Positions 37,237 through 46,498 of a stretch of DNA of 53,414 nt are shown here, piece after piece (position 1 is the first letter of the stretch; every line of letters starts with the position of its first letter). The position numbers were made by a program, and so were the translations under genes. The notes beneath the pieces were generated by a model. It did no database searches, was not told the DNA's origin, and saw nothing but the letters and a program-made list of their open reading frames with translations. The DNA is from an uncultured Pelagibacteraceae bacterium (GTDB taxonomy: Bacteria > Pseudomonadota > Alphaproteobacteria > Pelagibacterales > Pelagibacteraceae), in the NCBI GenBank assembly GCA_902525355.1, contig CABZGO010000008.1, positions 1-53,414 of the forward strand, read 5' to 3'.

Positions 37237-38438
37237 TGAAAATTAGACCTGTAATACTTTGTGGTGGCGCAGGAACAAGACTTTGGCCAGATAAAAAAAA
37301 TCATCAAGCAAAACAATTTATTAATTTTGGCGGATGGAGTTTAATTCAAAAAACTTTAGAAAGAGTAAATAAACCAATTTTTGATTTTCCTATAATCAGC
37401 ACAAATTTAAAATACTTAAAACAAGTCAAATTAGCTTTAAAAAAAAGTAAAATAAAAAAGTTTAAAATAGTTCTAGAACCAGCTAAAAAAAATACCGCAC
37501 CAGCAATCCTTGCTTCAGCTTTGATAAAAGATATTCCTGATGAGCAACCATTAATGTTTTTTGCAGCAGATCATTTAATTGAAAAGTCAAATATTTTAAA
37601 TAAATCATTATTAAAAAATAAATCAAATTTAGATAATCAAAATTTATTTATTTTTGGAATAAAACCAACAAGCCCATCAAGTGAATATGGATATTTTTTA
37701 ACTAAAAAAATTAAATCTATAAATAAAGTTACAAAATTTATTGAAAAACCAAAATTATCAAAAGCAAAAGAAGTCATTAAGAAAAAAGGTTACTGGAATT
37801 CTGGCATGTTTTATTTAAGAAAAGACTCAATAATCAATAACTTTAAAAAATATCAAAATAAAACTTACAAAAGTTGTGTTGAGGCTATTAAAAAAGGCAA
37901 ATATAAAAATAATACTTACTACTTAAATAAAAGAGCTTTTGAAAAATCAATCGAGAAATCTTTTGATTATGCAATACTTGAGAAAATAAATAAAATTAAT
38001 GCTATTAAACTAGATATACCTTGGTCTGACCTTGGTAGTTGGAAAGAGATACTCAAGATATATGATAAAAATAAAAGAAAACACTTTAAGAAAAAGAACG
38101 TTTTTTATAGACCATGGGGGAGCTATTTAAATTTATTTGAAGGAAAACAGTTTTTAATTAAAGAACTATCAGTAAAACCTAAAGGTATATTAAGTCTTCA
38201 AAAACATCACCACAGAGCAGAACATTGGCTAGTTACAAAAGGTAATCCAAGAATAACTTTAAATAAAAATATCATTAATAAAAAACCTGATGAGCATATA
38301 TTTATTCCATTAGGAGCAATTCATAGAATACAAAATCCTGGAAAAAAACCTGTAAAAATTATGGAAGCTCAAGTTGGTTCAATTTTAAAAGAAACTGATA
38401 TTGTTAGATATCAAGACGTTTATGGTAGAGTTAAATAA
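37236..38438 (+). CDS. mannose-1-phosphate guanylyltransferase / mannose-6-phosphate isomerase type II
   Basis: Makes GDP-mannose for surface polysaccharide. The 400-residue protein has the nucleotidyltransferase signature ILCGGAGTRLWP (7-18), EPAKKNTAPAI, FAADHLI and YWNSGMF, and a C-terminal type II isomerase cupin with RPWGSYLNL, LQKHHHRAEHWLV and IPLGAIHRIQNPG. It is shorter than the usual ManC/AlgA/CpsB proteins (about 470), mainly in the middle. The TAATG overlap with ilvD is unexpected functionally and shows operon packing rather than pathway logic. Confidence 0.9.
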   Translation: MKIRPVILCGGAGTRLWPDKKNHQAKQFINFGGWSLIQKTLERVNKPIFDFPIISTNLKYLKQVKLALKKSKIKKFKIVLEPAKKNTAPAILASALIKDIPDEQPLMFFAADHLIEKSNILNKSLLKNKSNLDNQNLFIFGIKPTSPSSEYGYFLTKKIKSINKVTKFIEKPKLSKAKEVIKKKGYWNSGMFYLRKDSIINNFKKYQNKTYKSCVEAIKKGKYKNNTYYLNKRAFEKSIEKSFDYAILEKINKINAIKLDIPWSDLGSWKEILKIYDKNKRKHFKKKNVFYRPWGSYLNLFEGKQFLIKELSVKPKGILSLQKHHHRAEHWLVTKGNPRITLNKNIINKKPDEHIFIPLGAIHRIQNPGKKPVKIMEAQVGSILKETDIVRYQDVYGRVK

Positions 38439-38448
38439 TTAACTCTTA

Positions 38449-39288
38449 ATGGATAATACTGTTTTCATATTAGTTCTTATCGCAGCTATTACACATGCCA
38501 CATGGAATGGAATGGTTAAGAAACATTCTGATAAAGTTATAGCTTTATCTGGAGTAATTTTAGGTCGTCTACCATTAGCTTTAACAGCAATAATAATATT
38601 ACCTTTGCCTACATTTGAAAGCATTCCTTATTTAATTGTAAGCATTATTATTCATCAAGCATATCAATGGTATCTTTTAAATGCATATGAACTAGGAGAT
38701 TTAACAAAGGTTTATCCTATTGCACGTGGAACAGGACCTTTGGTTGCAACCATAATTTCAATTTTATTTTTAGGTTTAGTGCTTGATAATTTTATTATTC
38801 TTTCAATTTTAATTATTTGTTTAGGAATAATTTTTTTAAGTTTATTTGATAAATCCAAAAAAAACTCAAAAATAATACAATATTCACTATTAACTGGATT
38901 ATGGATCGGATTGTATTCTGTGATAGATGGTTATGGCGCAAGGGTAAGTTTGTCAGCTATTTCCTTTATTAGCTGGGTGTTTGTTATAAATGCATTACTA
39001 CACACATTTGTAATGCGTTTAAAAGATGAAAAAAATATAATTCAAAGATTGGCAAAATATGGAAAAAAGATATTTATATTCGGCGGTTCACTTGATTACT
39101 TCACTTATATAACAGTAGTATGGGCGTTTACTAAAGCACCAATACCAATTGTTGGTGCATTAAGAGAGACGAGTATTTTATTTTCTATTTTAATTGGATA
39201 TTTCTTTTTAAAAGAACAAATAACTTCAAAAAAAATTATATCTATTTTATTAATTGTTATTGGTGTAATAGGAATTAAAGTATTTTAA
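38449..39288 (+). CDS. EamA/DMT-superfamily permease
   Basis: A 279-residue inner-membrane protein with about ten hydrophobic helices in two five-helix halves, the drug/metabolite transporter layout. Typical elements are AAITHATWNGMVKKHS at the start, YPIARGTGPLVATIISILFLG at the end of the first half, and PIVGALRETSILFSILIGYFFLKE in the second. The substrate cannot be inferred. It starts 10 nt after manC. Confidence 0.82.
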   Translation: MDNTVFILVLIAAITHATWNGMVKKHSDKVIALSGVILGRLPLALTAIIILPLPTFESIPYLIVSIIIHQAYQWYLLNAYELGDLTKVYPIARGTGPLVATIISILFLGLVLDNFIILSILIICLGIIFLSLFDKSKKNSKIIQYSLLTGLWIGLYSVIDGYGARVSLSAISFISWVFVINALLHTFVMRLKDEKNIIQRLAKYGKKIFIFGGSLDYFTYITVVWAFTKAPIPIVGALRETSILFSILIGYFFLKEQITSKKIISILLIVIGVIGIKVF

Positions 39289-39298
39289 TAGTAATTAA

Positions 39299-40456
39299 AT
39301 GGAACTTTTAACAATCATCTTATTAATTATCATAGGGATCTTGGCTTTCTTGTTGCTTAAAAAGGAAAGAGTTTTAGGTATCAGAACAGAAGAAAATAAA
39401 ACTGAAGAACAAGTAAAAGTAATTGAAAGTAAAGATTATAGAAAAAATATTTATGATTTATTAAATTATATCCCAGAGGGAATAATAATATTAGATAAAT
39501 CAAAGAAAATTATATTTAGTAATAATTCAGCAAATAATTGGTTTCAAATAAAATTAAATGAAAATATTAGCGGCTATTTAAGAAACCCGGATTTATTAAT
39601 TTCAATTGATAAAGCATTTGAAGGTAAAAAAGTTACAGATTTTGAAATAGAAATCAGAAATCAAGCTGTTTTAAGATTAAATATTACTATTTATCTTGAC
39701 CAAAATAATTTATTTTTTGATGAAAATTCATGCTTTTTATTCATTAGAGACTTAACTGAATTTTATAAATTTCAACAACTCAAATCAGATTTTGTTGCTA
39801 ATGTTTCTCACGAGCTAAGAACTCCTTTGCAATCAATAAAAATGGGTCTTGAAACTTTTGAAACCAACTCAGATATAAAACAAAATTCAGAGGCAAATAA
39901 TCTATTACCAGTTATGATTTCCCAGTCTGAGAGAATGGAAAATCTAATTCGAGATTTACTTTCATTATCAAAAATTGAATTACAAGAACACATAAGACCA
40001 ACTCACGAGATAGATTTAGTAGAGCTGATTGATTATGTAATTAAAACATATGAAAAAATATTAAGTAAAAATAAAATTAAACTTATATTTAATAAAATCA
40101 ATAATTGTAAAATAATAGGTGACAGAGATAAGCTTATTGAAATATTCACAAATCTTATTGATAATTCGATTAAATATAGTGATAAAAATAAGGAAATAAT
40201 AATTACAGCAAAAAAAGATGGGGATTTAATTATTATTTCCGTAGCAGATCAAGGAATTGGAATTCCAAAAGAATCAATACACAGAATCACTGAAAGATTT
40301 TTCACAGTTGACCCTAGCAAAAGCCGTAGCGTTGGAGGAACAGGATTAGGTTTAGCAATTGTGAAACATTTGGTTTCTCAACATAGAGCAGAAATGAACA
40401 TCAACAGTATTGAAAATCAAGGAACAACAATAGATATCAAATTTAATTCTCTATAA
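39299..40456 (+). CDS. phoR: phosphate regulon sensor histidine kinase PhoR
   Basis: Senses Pst-transporter status and phosphorylates PhoB. The 385-residue protein has one N-terminal membrane segment (about 3-21), a PAS-like region (about 50-150), HisKA with His171 in NVSHELRTPLQSI, and an ATPase domain with DNSIKYS, DQGIGIP and GGTGLGLAIVKH. It precedes pstS, with phoB at the far end of the cluster. The 106-nt gap after it holds Pho boxes. Confidence 0.92.
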   Translation: MELLTIILLIIIGILAFLLLKKERVLGIRTEENKTEEQVKVIESKDYRKNIYDLLNYIPEGIIILDKSKKIIFSNNSANNWFQIKLNENISGYLRNPDLLISIDKAFEGKKVTDFEIEIRNQAVLRLNITIYLDQNNLFFDENSCFLFIRDLTEFYKFQQLKSDFVANVSHELRTPLQSIKMGLETFETNSDIKQNSEANNLLPVMISQSERMENLIRDLLSLSKIELQEHIRPTHEIDLVELIDYVIKTYEKILSKNKIKLIFNKINNCKIIGDRDKLIEIFTNLIDNSIKYSDKNKEIIITAKKDGDLIIISVADQGIGIPKESIHRITERFFTVDPSKSRSVGGTGLGLAIVKHLVSQHRAEMNINSIENQGTTIDIKFNSL

Positions 40457-40476
40457 TACAACTAAAAAGTTAGTCC

Positions 40477-40509
40477 TTGTAATAAAAGTTTAACGTTCCT
40501 TTAATAAAA
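40477..40509 (+). promoter_or_regulatory. triple Pho box upstream of pstS
   Basis: Three contiguous 11-base units, TTGTAATAAAA, GTTTAACGTTC and CTTTAATAAAA, fit the Pho-box plan of 7 conserved bases (consensus CTGTCAT) plus 4 AT-rich bases, in weakened AT-rich form. A TATAAT lies at 40539-40544, and an alternative -10 (TTTATT, about 40525-40530) sits closer to the usual spacing for a PhoB promoter. A strong ribosome site AAGGAG (40553-40558) precedes the pstS start. Confidence 0.65.
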
Positions 40510-40562
40510 TTTTTAAGAATCAGATTTATTTAAACATATATAATAAATCTTTAAGGAGAAAA

Positions 40563-41591
40563 ATGAAAAAAATAACAAATATATTATTAGGATTTCTTAT
40601 AGCTTTAAGTTTTACAACAATTAGTTATTCAAGAGATCAAATTAAAATAGTAGGATCGTCTACTGTTTATCCATATGCAACTGTAGTTGCTGAAAAATTT
40701 GGTAAAAGTGGCAAGTTCAAAACTCCAGTTATAGAAAGTACAGGAACTGGTGGTGGAATGAAATTATTCTGTGCAGGAGTTGGTGCAAATCATCCAGATG
40801 TTACAAATGCTTCAAGAGCAATTAAGCCAAAAGAAAAAGCTTTATGTGAGAAAAACGGAGTCTCTGAAATAATTGAAATAATAGTAGGCAATGATGGAAT
40901 TTCATTTGCACATGCAGTTAGTGCTCCAGATGCTAATTTTACAAAAGAACAGTTATGGAGAGCCCTAGCCGCCAAAGTAGACATCGATGGTAAACTTTTA
41001 GAAAATCCTTATAAAAAATGGAGTGATATAGATACAAATCTTCCAAACAAAAAAATTGAAATTTTAATAGCCCCTCCAACATCAGGAACTAGAGATGCTT
41101 GGAATTCTTTAGTAATGACTGAAGGATGTACAAAAAATGCAAAATCTCTTTATGAGTCAGCAGGTAAAAAAGCTAAAAAAGAATGTGCTAAAATACGCGA
41201 AGATGGATATGCTGTTGAAGCAGGCGAAAATGATACGCTGATAATACAAAAACTCTCATCAAATCCTGATGCTTTCGGTTTTTTTGGTTATAGTTATTTG
41301 GTTGCAAACAAAGATAAAATTAAAGCTTCATCTGTAGATGGTGTGCAACCATCATTAGAAGGAATTCAGGGTTATTCATACCCAATTGCTAGGCCATTAT
41401 TCTTTTATGTTAAAAAGGCTCATGTTGGTGTTATACCTGGGATTAAGGAATTTCTTAAAGAATTCACTTCAAAAAAAGCCATGAGCAACAGAGGCTATTT
41501 AGCTAAAATTGGATTAGTTCCTCTAGCATCTGACAAGTATAAAGCAACTCGAACAGCAGCTCTAGATCTTATTACTATAAGTATTAACTAG
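40563..41591 (+). CDS. pstS: phosphate ABC transporter periplasmic binding protein PstS
   Basis: High-affinity phosphate-binding protein. The 342-residue precursor has a signal peptide (about 1-23, ending TISYS-RD), then IKIVGSSTVYPYATVVAEKF, ESTGTGGGMKLFCAGVG and APPTSGTRDAWNSLV, which hold phosphate-contacting Ser/Thr residues. A consensus-like ribosome site (AAGGAG) and its own Pho-box promoter indicate strong inducible expression. A terminator follows, before pstC. Confidence 0.95.
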   Translation: MKKITNILLGFLIALSFTTISYSRDQIKIVGSSTVYPYATVVAEKFGKSGKFKTPVIESTGTGGGMKLFCAGVGANHPDVTNASRAIKPKEKALCEKNGVSEIIEIIVGNDGISFAHAVSAPDANFTKEQLWRALAAKVDIDGKLLENPYKKWSDIDTNLPNKKIEILIAPPTSGTRDAWNSLVMTEGCTKNAKSLYESAGKKAKKECAKIREDGYAVEAGENDTLIIQKLSSNPDAFGFFGYSYLVANKDKIKASSVDGVQPSLEGIQGYSYPIARPLFFYVKKAHVGVIPGIKEFLKEFTSKKAMSNRGYLAKIGLVPLASDKYKATRTAALDLITISIN

Positions 41592-41606
41592 ACTAATACT
41601 CAAAAT

Positions 41607-41637
41607 TAAAAAAAAGGCCAAATTCATGGGCCTTTTT
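41607..41637 (+). terminator. intrinsic terminator after pstS
   Basis: An A-rich arm AAAAAGGCC (41611-41619) pairs with GGCCTTTTT (41629-41637) around a 9-base loop, with the T-rich side continuing to 41637. It lies in the 108-nt pstS-pstC gap and separates the abundant binding-protein transcript from the membrane genes, as seen also for aapJ. Confidence 0.75.
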
Positions 41638-41656
41638 ATTCAATTACTAATTTAAT

Positions 41657-41678
41657 TTGTAATAAATCTGTAACAAAT
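41657..41678 (+). promoter_or_regulatory. Pho box upstream of pstC
   Basis: Two tandem 11-base units, TTGTAATAAAT and CTGTAACAAAT, differ at only two positions and match the Pho-box structure (CTGTCAT-N4 repeated). The second is the closest to consensus of any Pho-like unit in the window. It ends 21 nt before the pstC start and after the pstS terminator, so pstCAB-phoU-phoB probably has its own PhoB-controlled promoter. Confidence 0.7.
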
Positions 41679-41699
41679 TAAATATATCAAGTTGTTCGA

Positions 41700-43103
41700 A
41701 TGAACTTCGTTCTTATTTTTTTAATAGTAATATTTTCATCATCTTTGTTTTTTTACGGTAAGTCAAAGACAAAAAGCATATCTATTCAAAGAAATATTAA
41801 ATTAAATGCACTTCCAAAATTTTATGGTTATTATTTAGTTCTATGGAGTTCAATACCTGCTTTAGTTTTTTTATTAGTTTGGTCTTTATTTGAACCCGTA
41901 ATTATAAAATCAATTATTATTGAGACAGCCGCAAATCAAGGAGCAATTTTTAATGATAAAAATGAAGCTAACTTAATTTATGAAAAAATTAAAGCAATTC
42001 ATTTAGGTACTTATTTTGGTGATATTGACACTATCTTAAAAGAAAGCGCGATATCATATTCAAAATTTTTAAATATTTTTACTAATTCTAAAATAGTTCT
42101 AATTTTTGTAACAATTATTGCTTCTGTTATTTTTTCATTAAAAAAAATTAGAAATAATAATAAAGCAAGAGAAGATGTCGAGAAAATTTTAAAAGGTTTG
42201 CTTTTTGTTTCATCCTTAATCGCTATTCTTACGACTTTAGGAATAATATTCTCATTATTGTTTGAAAGTATAAAATTTTTTTCAGTAATAAATATTTTTG
42301 ACTATTTATTTGGTACTAATTGGAGCCCTCAAAGAGCATTTGTAAGTGATGCATCAGCAATAACAACTGCTGAATACGAGGAATTAAAAGATGCATTTGG
42401 TTTTGTTCCATTGATAGCTGGAACTTCATTTATTGCATTCATTGCTATGTTTGTTGCTGTACCTATTGGATTATTTTCAGGAATATACATGGCTGAGTAT
42501 GCTTCTTCTAGAGTAAGAAAAATTTCAAAACCAATTATTGAGATACTTGCTGGAATACCTACTGTTGTTTATGGTTTTTTTGCAGCTTTAACCGTAGGAC
42601 CTTTCTTTAGACAAATAGGTGAGAGTATTGGTTTAACAGTTTCCTCAGAGAGTGCTTTAGCTGCAGGTCTAATTATGGGAATAATGATTATACCCTATAT
42701 TTCTTCTTTATCTGATGATGTAATTAATTCAGTACCGCAATCACTTAGAGATGGTTCTTATGCTGTTGGAGCAACCAAATCAGAAACGATAAAACAAGTT
42801 GTAATTCCTGCAGCATTACCTGGAATAATTGGATCAGTATTGTTAGCTGTATCGAGAGCTATTGGTGAAACCATGATTGTAGTTATGGCAGCAGGATTAG
42901 CAGCTAATCTCACTATTAACCCTCTAGAATCAACAACAACAATCACGACCCAAATTGTAATGATACTCGTTGGTGACCAAGAATTTGATAGCCCAAAAAC
43001 GCAGTCAGCTTTTGCATTGGGATTGACACTATTTGTTGCAACATTGATTTTAAATTACATAGCCCAGAGAGCTGTAAAAAAATATAGAGAGAAATATGAC
43101 TAA
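41700..43103 (+). CDS. pstC: phosphate ABC transporter permease PstC
   Basis: Inner-membrane permease of the Pst system. The 467-residue protein has extra N-terminal helices and a periplasmic stretch before the permease core, a form longer than E. coli PstC (319) but common in alphaproteobacteria. The core shows PLIAGTSFIAFIAMFVAVPIGLFSGIYMAEY, EILAGIPTVVYGFFA and the EAA-like loop DGSYAVGATKSETIKQVVIPAALPGI. It overlaps pstA by 8 nt. Confidence 0.95.
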   Translation: MNFVLIFLIVIFSSSLFFYGKSKTKSISIQRNIKLNALPKFYGYYLVLWSSIPALVFLLVWSLFEPVIIKSIIIETAANQGAIFNDKNEANLIYEKIKAIHLGTYFGDIDTILKESAISYSKFLNIFTNSKIVLIFVTIIASVIFSLKKIRNNNKAREDVEKILKGLLFVSSLIAILTTLGIIFSLLFESIKFFSVINIFDYLFGTNWSPQRAFVSDASAITTAEYEELKDAFGFVPLIAGTSFIAFIAMFVAVPIGLFSGIYMAEYASSRVRKISKPIIEILAGIPTVVYGFFAALTVGPFFRQIGESIGLTVSSESALAAGLIMGIMIIPYISSLSDDVINSVPQSLRDGSYAVGATKSETIKQVVIPAALPGIIGSVLLAVSRAIGETMIVVMAAGLAANLTINPLESTTTITTQIVMILVGDQEFDSPKTQSAFALGLTLFVATLILNYIAQRAVKKYREKYD

Positions 43104-44358
43104 AGAACAAAGATTAAAAAAGCGACATAGTGCAGAAAGAAGATTTAGACTCTATGGCATAGCATCAATATGTGTTGCGCTATTATTCGTTCTAATTTTA
43201 GTAAATAATATCTTTTCAAAAGGAAGTTCTGCATTCATGAAAACAGTAATTGATGTAGAGGTTTTTTATGATCCAGAATTAATTGAGATTGAAAATGGAG
43301 CATCAGAAGAGAATATAAGGGAAGCAGATTTTTATGATATCACAATAGAAACTCTTCTTAAGTCTTATCCTACTAAGAATTTAGATGAAGAAAATGAATT
43401 AATTGATTTATTTACAACCGATGCTGAAATTGAAATTAAAAAAGCTTTTTTAGAAAATAATAACTTAATAGGAAAAAAAATTAACTTAGAAATAACGTCA
43501 TCAGACGATATAGATCAATTGCATAAAGGAAATTACCCTAGGGATTTACCTGAGGATAGAAGAAGAATTTCAAATTTTCAACTTAAAATTTATGACACTC
43601 TGGTAGAAAATAATAAAATAAACAAAAATTTTAATAATTATTACTTTAATAATGGGGACTCCAGAGATCCAGAGCTAGCTGGAATTGGAGGAGCTTTAGT
43701 TGGATCATTCTATAGCATAATCATATGTCTATTATTAGCTTTCCCAGTTGCTATTCTTGCTTCAATTTATTTAGAAGAATTTGCTCCAAAGAATAAAATT
43801 ACTGATTTTATCGAAATAAATATTAATAATTTAGCTGCTGTTCCTTCAATTGTTTATGGATTGCTTGCTCTTCAAATATTGTTAGCTACTATTCAGTTAC
43901 CTAGATCTACTCCATTAGTGGCTGGTATTACATTAGCCTTGATGACATTGCCAAGAATAATTATTCCTTGCAGGGCATCTTTAAAAGCAGTTCCACCCTC
44001 GATAAGAGAAGGTGCATTGGCAGTAGGCGCATCAAAGTTTCAATCTGTATTTCATCATGTAGTACCGTTATCGCTACCAGGAACTTTATCAGGAACAATT
44101 ATTGGTTTAGCACAGGCATTAGGAGAGACTGCACCATTAATTCTGATTGGTATGGTTGCTTTTGTTGTAGACATTCCATCAACTCCAATTGATCCATCAT
44201 CCTCGCTACCTGTGCAGGTATATTTATGGTCAGAGTCAGCTGAAAGAGGTTTTGTTGAAAAAACATCAGCAACTATTATGATGCTATTGAGTTTTTTAAT
44301 TGTTATGAATTTTATAGCAGTATATTTGAGACAAAAATTTGAAAAGAGATGGAATTAA
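43096..44358 (+). CDS. pstA: phosphate ABC transporter permease PstA
   Basis: Second Pst permease. The 420-residue protein has an N-terminal helix, an extended periplasmic region of about 150 residues rich in acidic residues (about 45-190), then the permease core with GSFYSIIICLLLAFPVAILASIYLEEFAP, NNLAAVPSIVYGLLA and REGALAVGASKFQSVFHHVVPLSLPG. The large N-terminal insert is typical of alphaproteobacterial PstA. pstB follows with no gap. Confidence 0.95.
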   Translation: MTKEQRLKKRHSAERRFRLYGIASICVALLFVLILVNNIFSKGSSAFMKTVIDVEVFYDPELIEIENGASEENIREADFYDITIETLLKSYPTKNLDEENELIDLFTTDAEIEIKKAFLENNNLIGKKINLEITSSDDIDQLHKGNYPRDLPEDRRRISNFQLKIYDTLVENNKINKNFNNYYFNNGDSRDPELAGIGGALVGSFYSIIICLLLAFPVAILASIYLEEFAPKNKITDFIEININNLAAVPSIVYGLLALQILLATIQLPRSTPLVAGITLALMTLPRIIIPCRASLKAVPPSIREGALAVGASKFQSVFHHVVPLSLPGTLSGTIIGLAQALGETAPLILIGMVAFVVDIPSTPIDPSSSLPVQVYLWSESAERGFVEKTSATIMMLLSFLIVMNFIAVYLRQKFEKRWN

Positions 44359-45120
44359 ATGAATGAAGTAAAAATCAAATCTAATAATTTAAATGTGTTC
44401 TACGGAGATAAACAAGCTTTATTTGATGTAAACTTAGATTTGAATGAAAAAGAAGTAACTGCATTAATTGGTCCATCTGGGTGTGGTAAATCAACCTTCA
44501 TAAGATGTATAAACAGAATGAATGACGTAATTGATATTTGCAAAGTTACAGGAAATATTGAGATTGATGGTGTAGAAATTAACGATGAAAATTTGGACGT
44601 CGTTTCATTAAGAGAAAGAGTTGGAATGGTGTTTCAAAAACCAAATCCATTTCCTAAAAGCATATACGATAATATTTCATATGGTCCAAAGATACATGGT
44701 AAGGGAGAGACAAAAAGTGAGCTTGATGAAATAGTTGAAAGAAGTTTAAAAAAAGCTGCTTTGTGGGAAGAGGTAAAAGATAGGTTAGACGAACCAGGTA
44801 CTGGATTATCTGGAGGTCAACAACAACGACTTTGTATAGCTAGAGCAATATCAGTAAATCCAGAAGTAATTCTAATGGATGAACCATGTTCAGCCTTAGA
44901 TCCAATTGCAACAGCCAAAATTGAGGAATTGATTGATGAACTTAAGAAAACCTATACAATAGTAATTGTTACCCATTCGATGGCTCAAGCAGTTAGAGTT
45001 TCGCAGAAAACCGGCTTTTTTCATCTTGGAAAATTAATTGAGGTAGGAAAAACAGAAAAAATTTTTAAGAACCCTGACAATAAAATGACACAAGATTATA
45101 TTACAGGTAGATTTGGATAA
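44359..45120 (+). CDS. pstB: phosphate ABC transporter ATP-binding protein PstB
   Basis: ATPase of the Pst transporter. The 253-residue protein has Walker [10 protein letters not shown] (38-46), PstB-specific [19 protein letters not shown] (92-110), signature LSGGQQQR (150-157), Walker B VILMDEP and the H-loop VTHSMAQA, all intact. The PNPFP-containing segment distinguishes PstB from amino-acid transport ATPases such as AapP. Confidence 0.97.
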   Translation: MNEVKIKSNNLNVFYGDKQALFDVNLDLNEKEVTALIGPSGCGKSTFIRCINRMNDVIDICKVTGNIEIDGVEINDENLDVVSLRERVGMVFQKPNPFPKSIYDNISYGPKIHGKGETKSELDEIVERSLKKAALWEEVKDRLDEPGTGLSGGQQQRLCIARAISVNPEVILMDEPCSALDPIATAKIEELIDELKKTYTIVIVTHSMAQAVRVSQKTGFFHLGKLIEVGKTEKIFKNPDNKMTQDYITGRFG

Positions 45121-45123
45121 ACT

Positions 45124-45816
45124 ATGAGTAATGAACATACAGTAAAGTCATATGAGGAAGAATTACAATTTCTTGTTGATTCTGTAATTAAAATGGGAAG
45201 TTTAACTGAGTCACAAATGGTAGACTCAATGGACGCTATTATTAAAGTTGACAAAGATTCTATTGATAAAATAATTAAAAGTGATGATGAAATTAATAAA
45301 TTTAGATCAAAAATAGATACTCAAATTATGACATTACTAGTCAAAAGAGCTCCTATGGCGATTGATTTAAGGGAAACAATTAGTTCATTAAAAATCTCAC
45401 AAGACTTGGAAAGAATTGGAGATCTATCTAAAAGCAATGCTAAAAAAGTTAAACCTCTGCCACTAGATTTACCAGAGGAATTACTTTCAAATTTAAAAAG
45501 ATTAGGTGAGTTGGTTATTAAACAACTAAATGATGTATTAGATAGTTATGTTAACAAAAATTACGATAAAGCCAAAGAAGTTTGGAAAAAAGATGAGCAA
45601 GTCGATGACCTTACTTATATTGCAATGGAAAGTGTAATTGATTTTTTATCTAAAGATAAAAAAAATTTAGATTTTTCTACACATCTTATATTTGCAACAA
45701 AAAATCTAGAGAGAGCAGGTGATCATATTACTAATATTGCAGAGTCTATTTGTTACTTGATTAAAGGTGAATATCTAAAAGGAAGCAGACCAAAAGGAAA
45801 AGTTATCCAAGAATAA
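45124..45816 (+). CDS. phoU: phosphate-signalling protein PhoU
   Basis: Cytoplasmic regulator linking Pst to PhoR and damping the Pho response in phosphate excess. The 230-residue all-helical protein has the two PhoU repeats, each with a metal-binding-type motif: ISQDLERIGDLSKSNAKK (about 97-115) and TKNLERAGDHITNIAES (about 194-210). It starts 3 nt after pstB and ends 1 nt before phoB. Confidence 0.95.
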   Translation: MSNEHTVKSYEEELQFLVDSVIKMGSLTESQMVDSMDAIIKVDKDSIDKIIKSDDEINKFRSKIDTQIMTLLVKRAPMAIDLRETISSLKISQDLERIGDLSKSNAKKVKPLPLDLPEELLSNLKRLGELVIKQLNDVLDSYVNKNYDKAKEVWKKDEQVDDLTYIAMESVIDFLSKDKKNLDFSTHLIFATKNLERAGDHITNIAESICYLIKGEYLKGSRPKGKVIQE

Positions 45817-45817
45817 A

Positions 45818-46498
45818 ATGAATGGCAAAATATTTATTATTGAAGATGAGCCTTCAATAATACAATTAGTTCAACATAATTTAGAAAAAGAGGGTTTTTT
45901 AGTAGCTTCATCTACCAATGGTAATGATGGTTTAAAAGATTTAAAAAAGTTTGAACCAAATTTGCTTTTACTTGATTGGATGCTTCCAGATTTATCTGGA
46001 ATTGATATTTGCAAAAATATTAGAAATAACTCAAGTCATAAAAACCTACCCATAATAATGCTTACAGCAAAAGGAGAAGAGGAAGATAAAATAAAAGGAT
46101 TAGATAGTGGTGTTGATGATTATTTAACCAAACCATTTAGCTTCAATGAGCTTTTAGCAAGAATAAAAGCTGTATTAAGAAGATATGATCCTAAAGTTGT
46201 TTCAAATAGTTTGGAATTTGAAGATTTAAAATTAAATAGATTTGAGAAGAGAGTGTTTAGAAAAAATATTGAAATACAGCTTGGACCAACAGAATTTAGA
46301 CTACTAGAATTCTTTTTAAGCAACCCTAAAAGAGTATATTCAAGAGATCAAATTTTAGAAAACGTTTGGCCAAACAACATAAACGTGGAAAGCAGAACTA
46401 TTGATGTTCATATAAGAAGATTAAGAAAGTCGATTAATATTGATAATACAAAAGAACTAATTAGAACAGTAAGATCCTCCGGATATTCACTTATTTAA
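45818..46498 (+). CDS. phoB: phosphate regulon response regulator PhoB
   Basis: OmpR-type response regulator that activates pst genes by binding Pho boxes. The 226-residue protein has a receiver domain with Asp53 (LLLDWMLPDLSG) and Lys in YLTKPFS, and a winged-helix domain with LGPTEFRLLEFFLSNPKRVYSRDQILENVW and RTIDVHIRRLRKSI. It closes the operon. Its last 12 bases overlap the convergent thiol-redox gene. Confidence 0.95.
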   Translation: MNGKIFIIEDEPSIIQLVQHNLEKEGFLVASSTNGNDGLKDLKKFEPNLLLLDWMLPDLSGIDICKNIRNNSSHKNLPIIMLTAKGEEEDKIKGLDSGVDDYLTKPFSFNELLARIKAVLRRYDPKVVSNSLEFEDLKLNRFEKRVFRKNIEIQLGPTEFRLLEFFLSNPKRVYSRDQILENVWPNNINVESRTIDVHIRRLRKSINIDNTKELIRTVRSSGYSLI

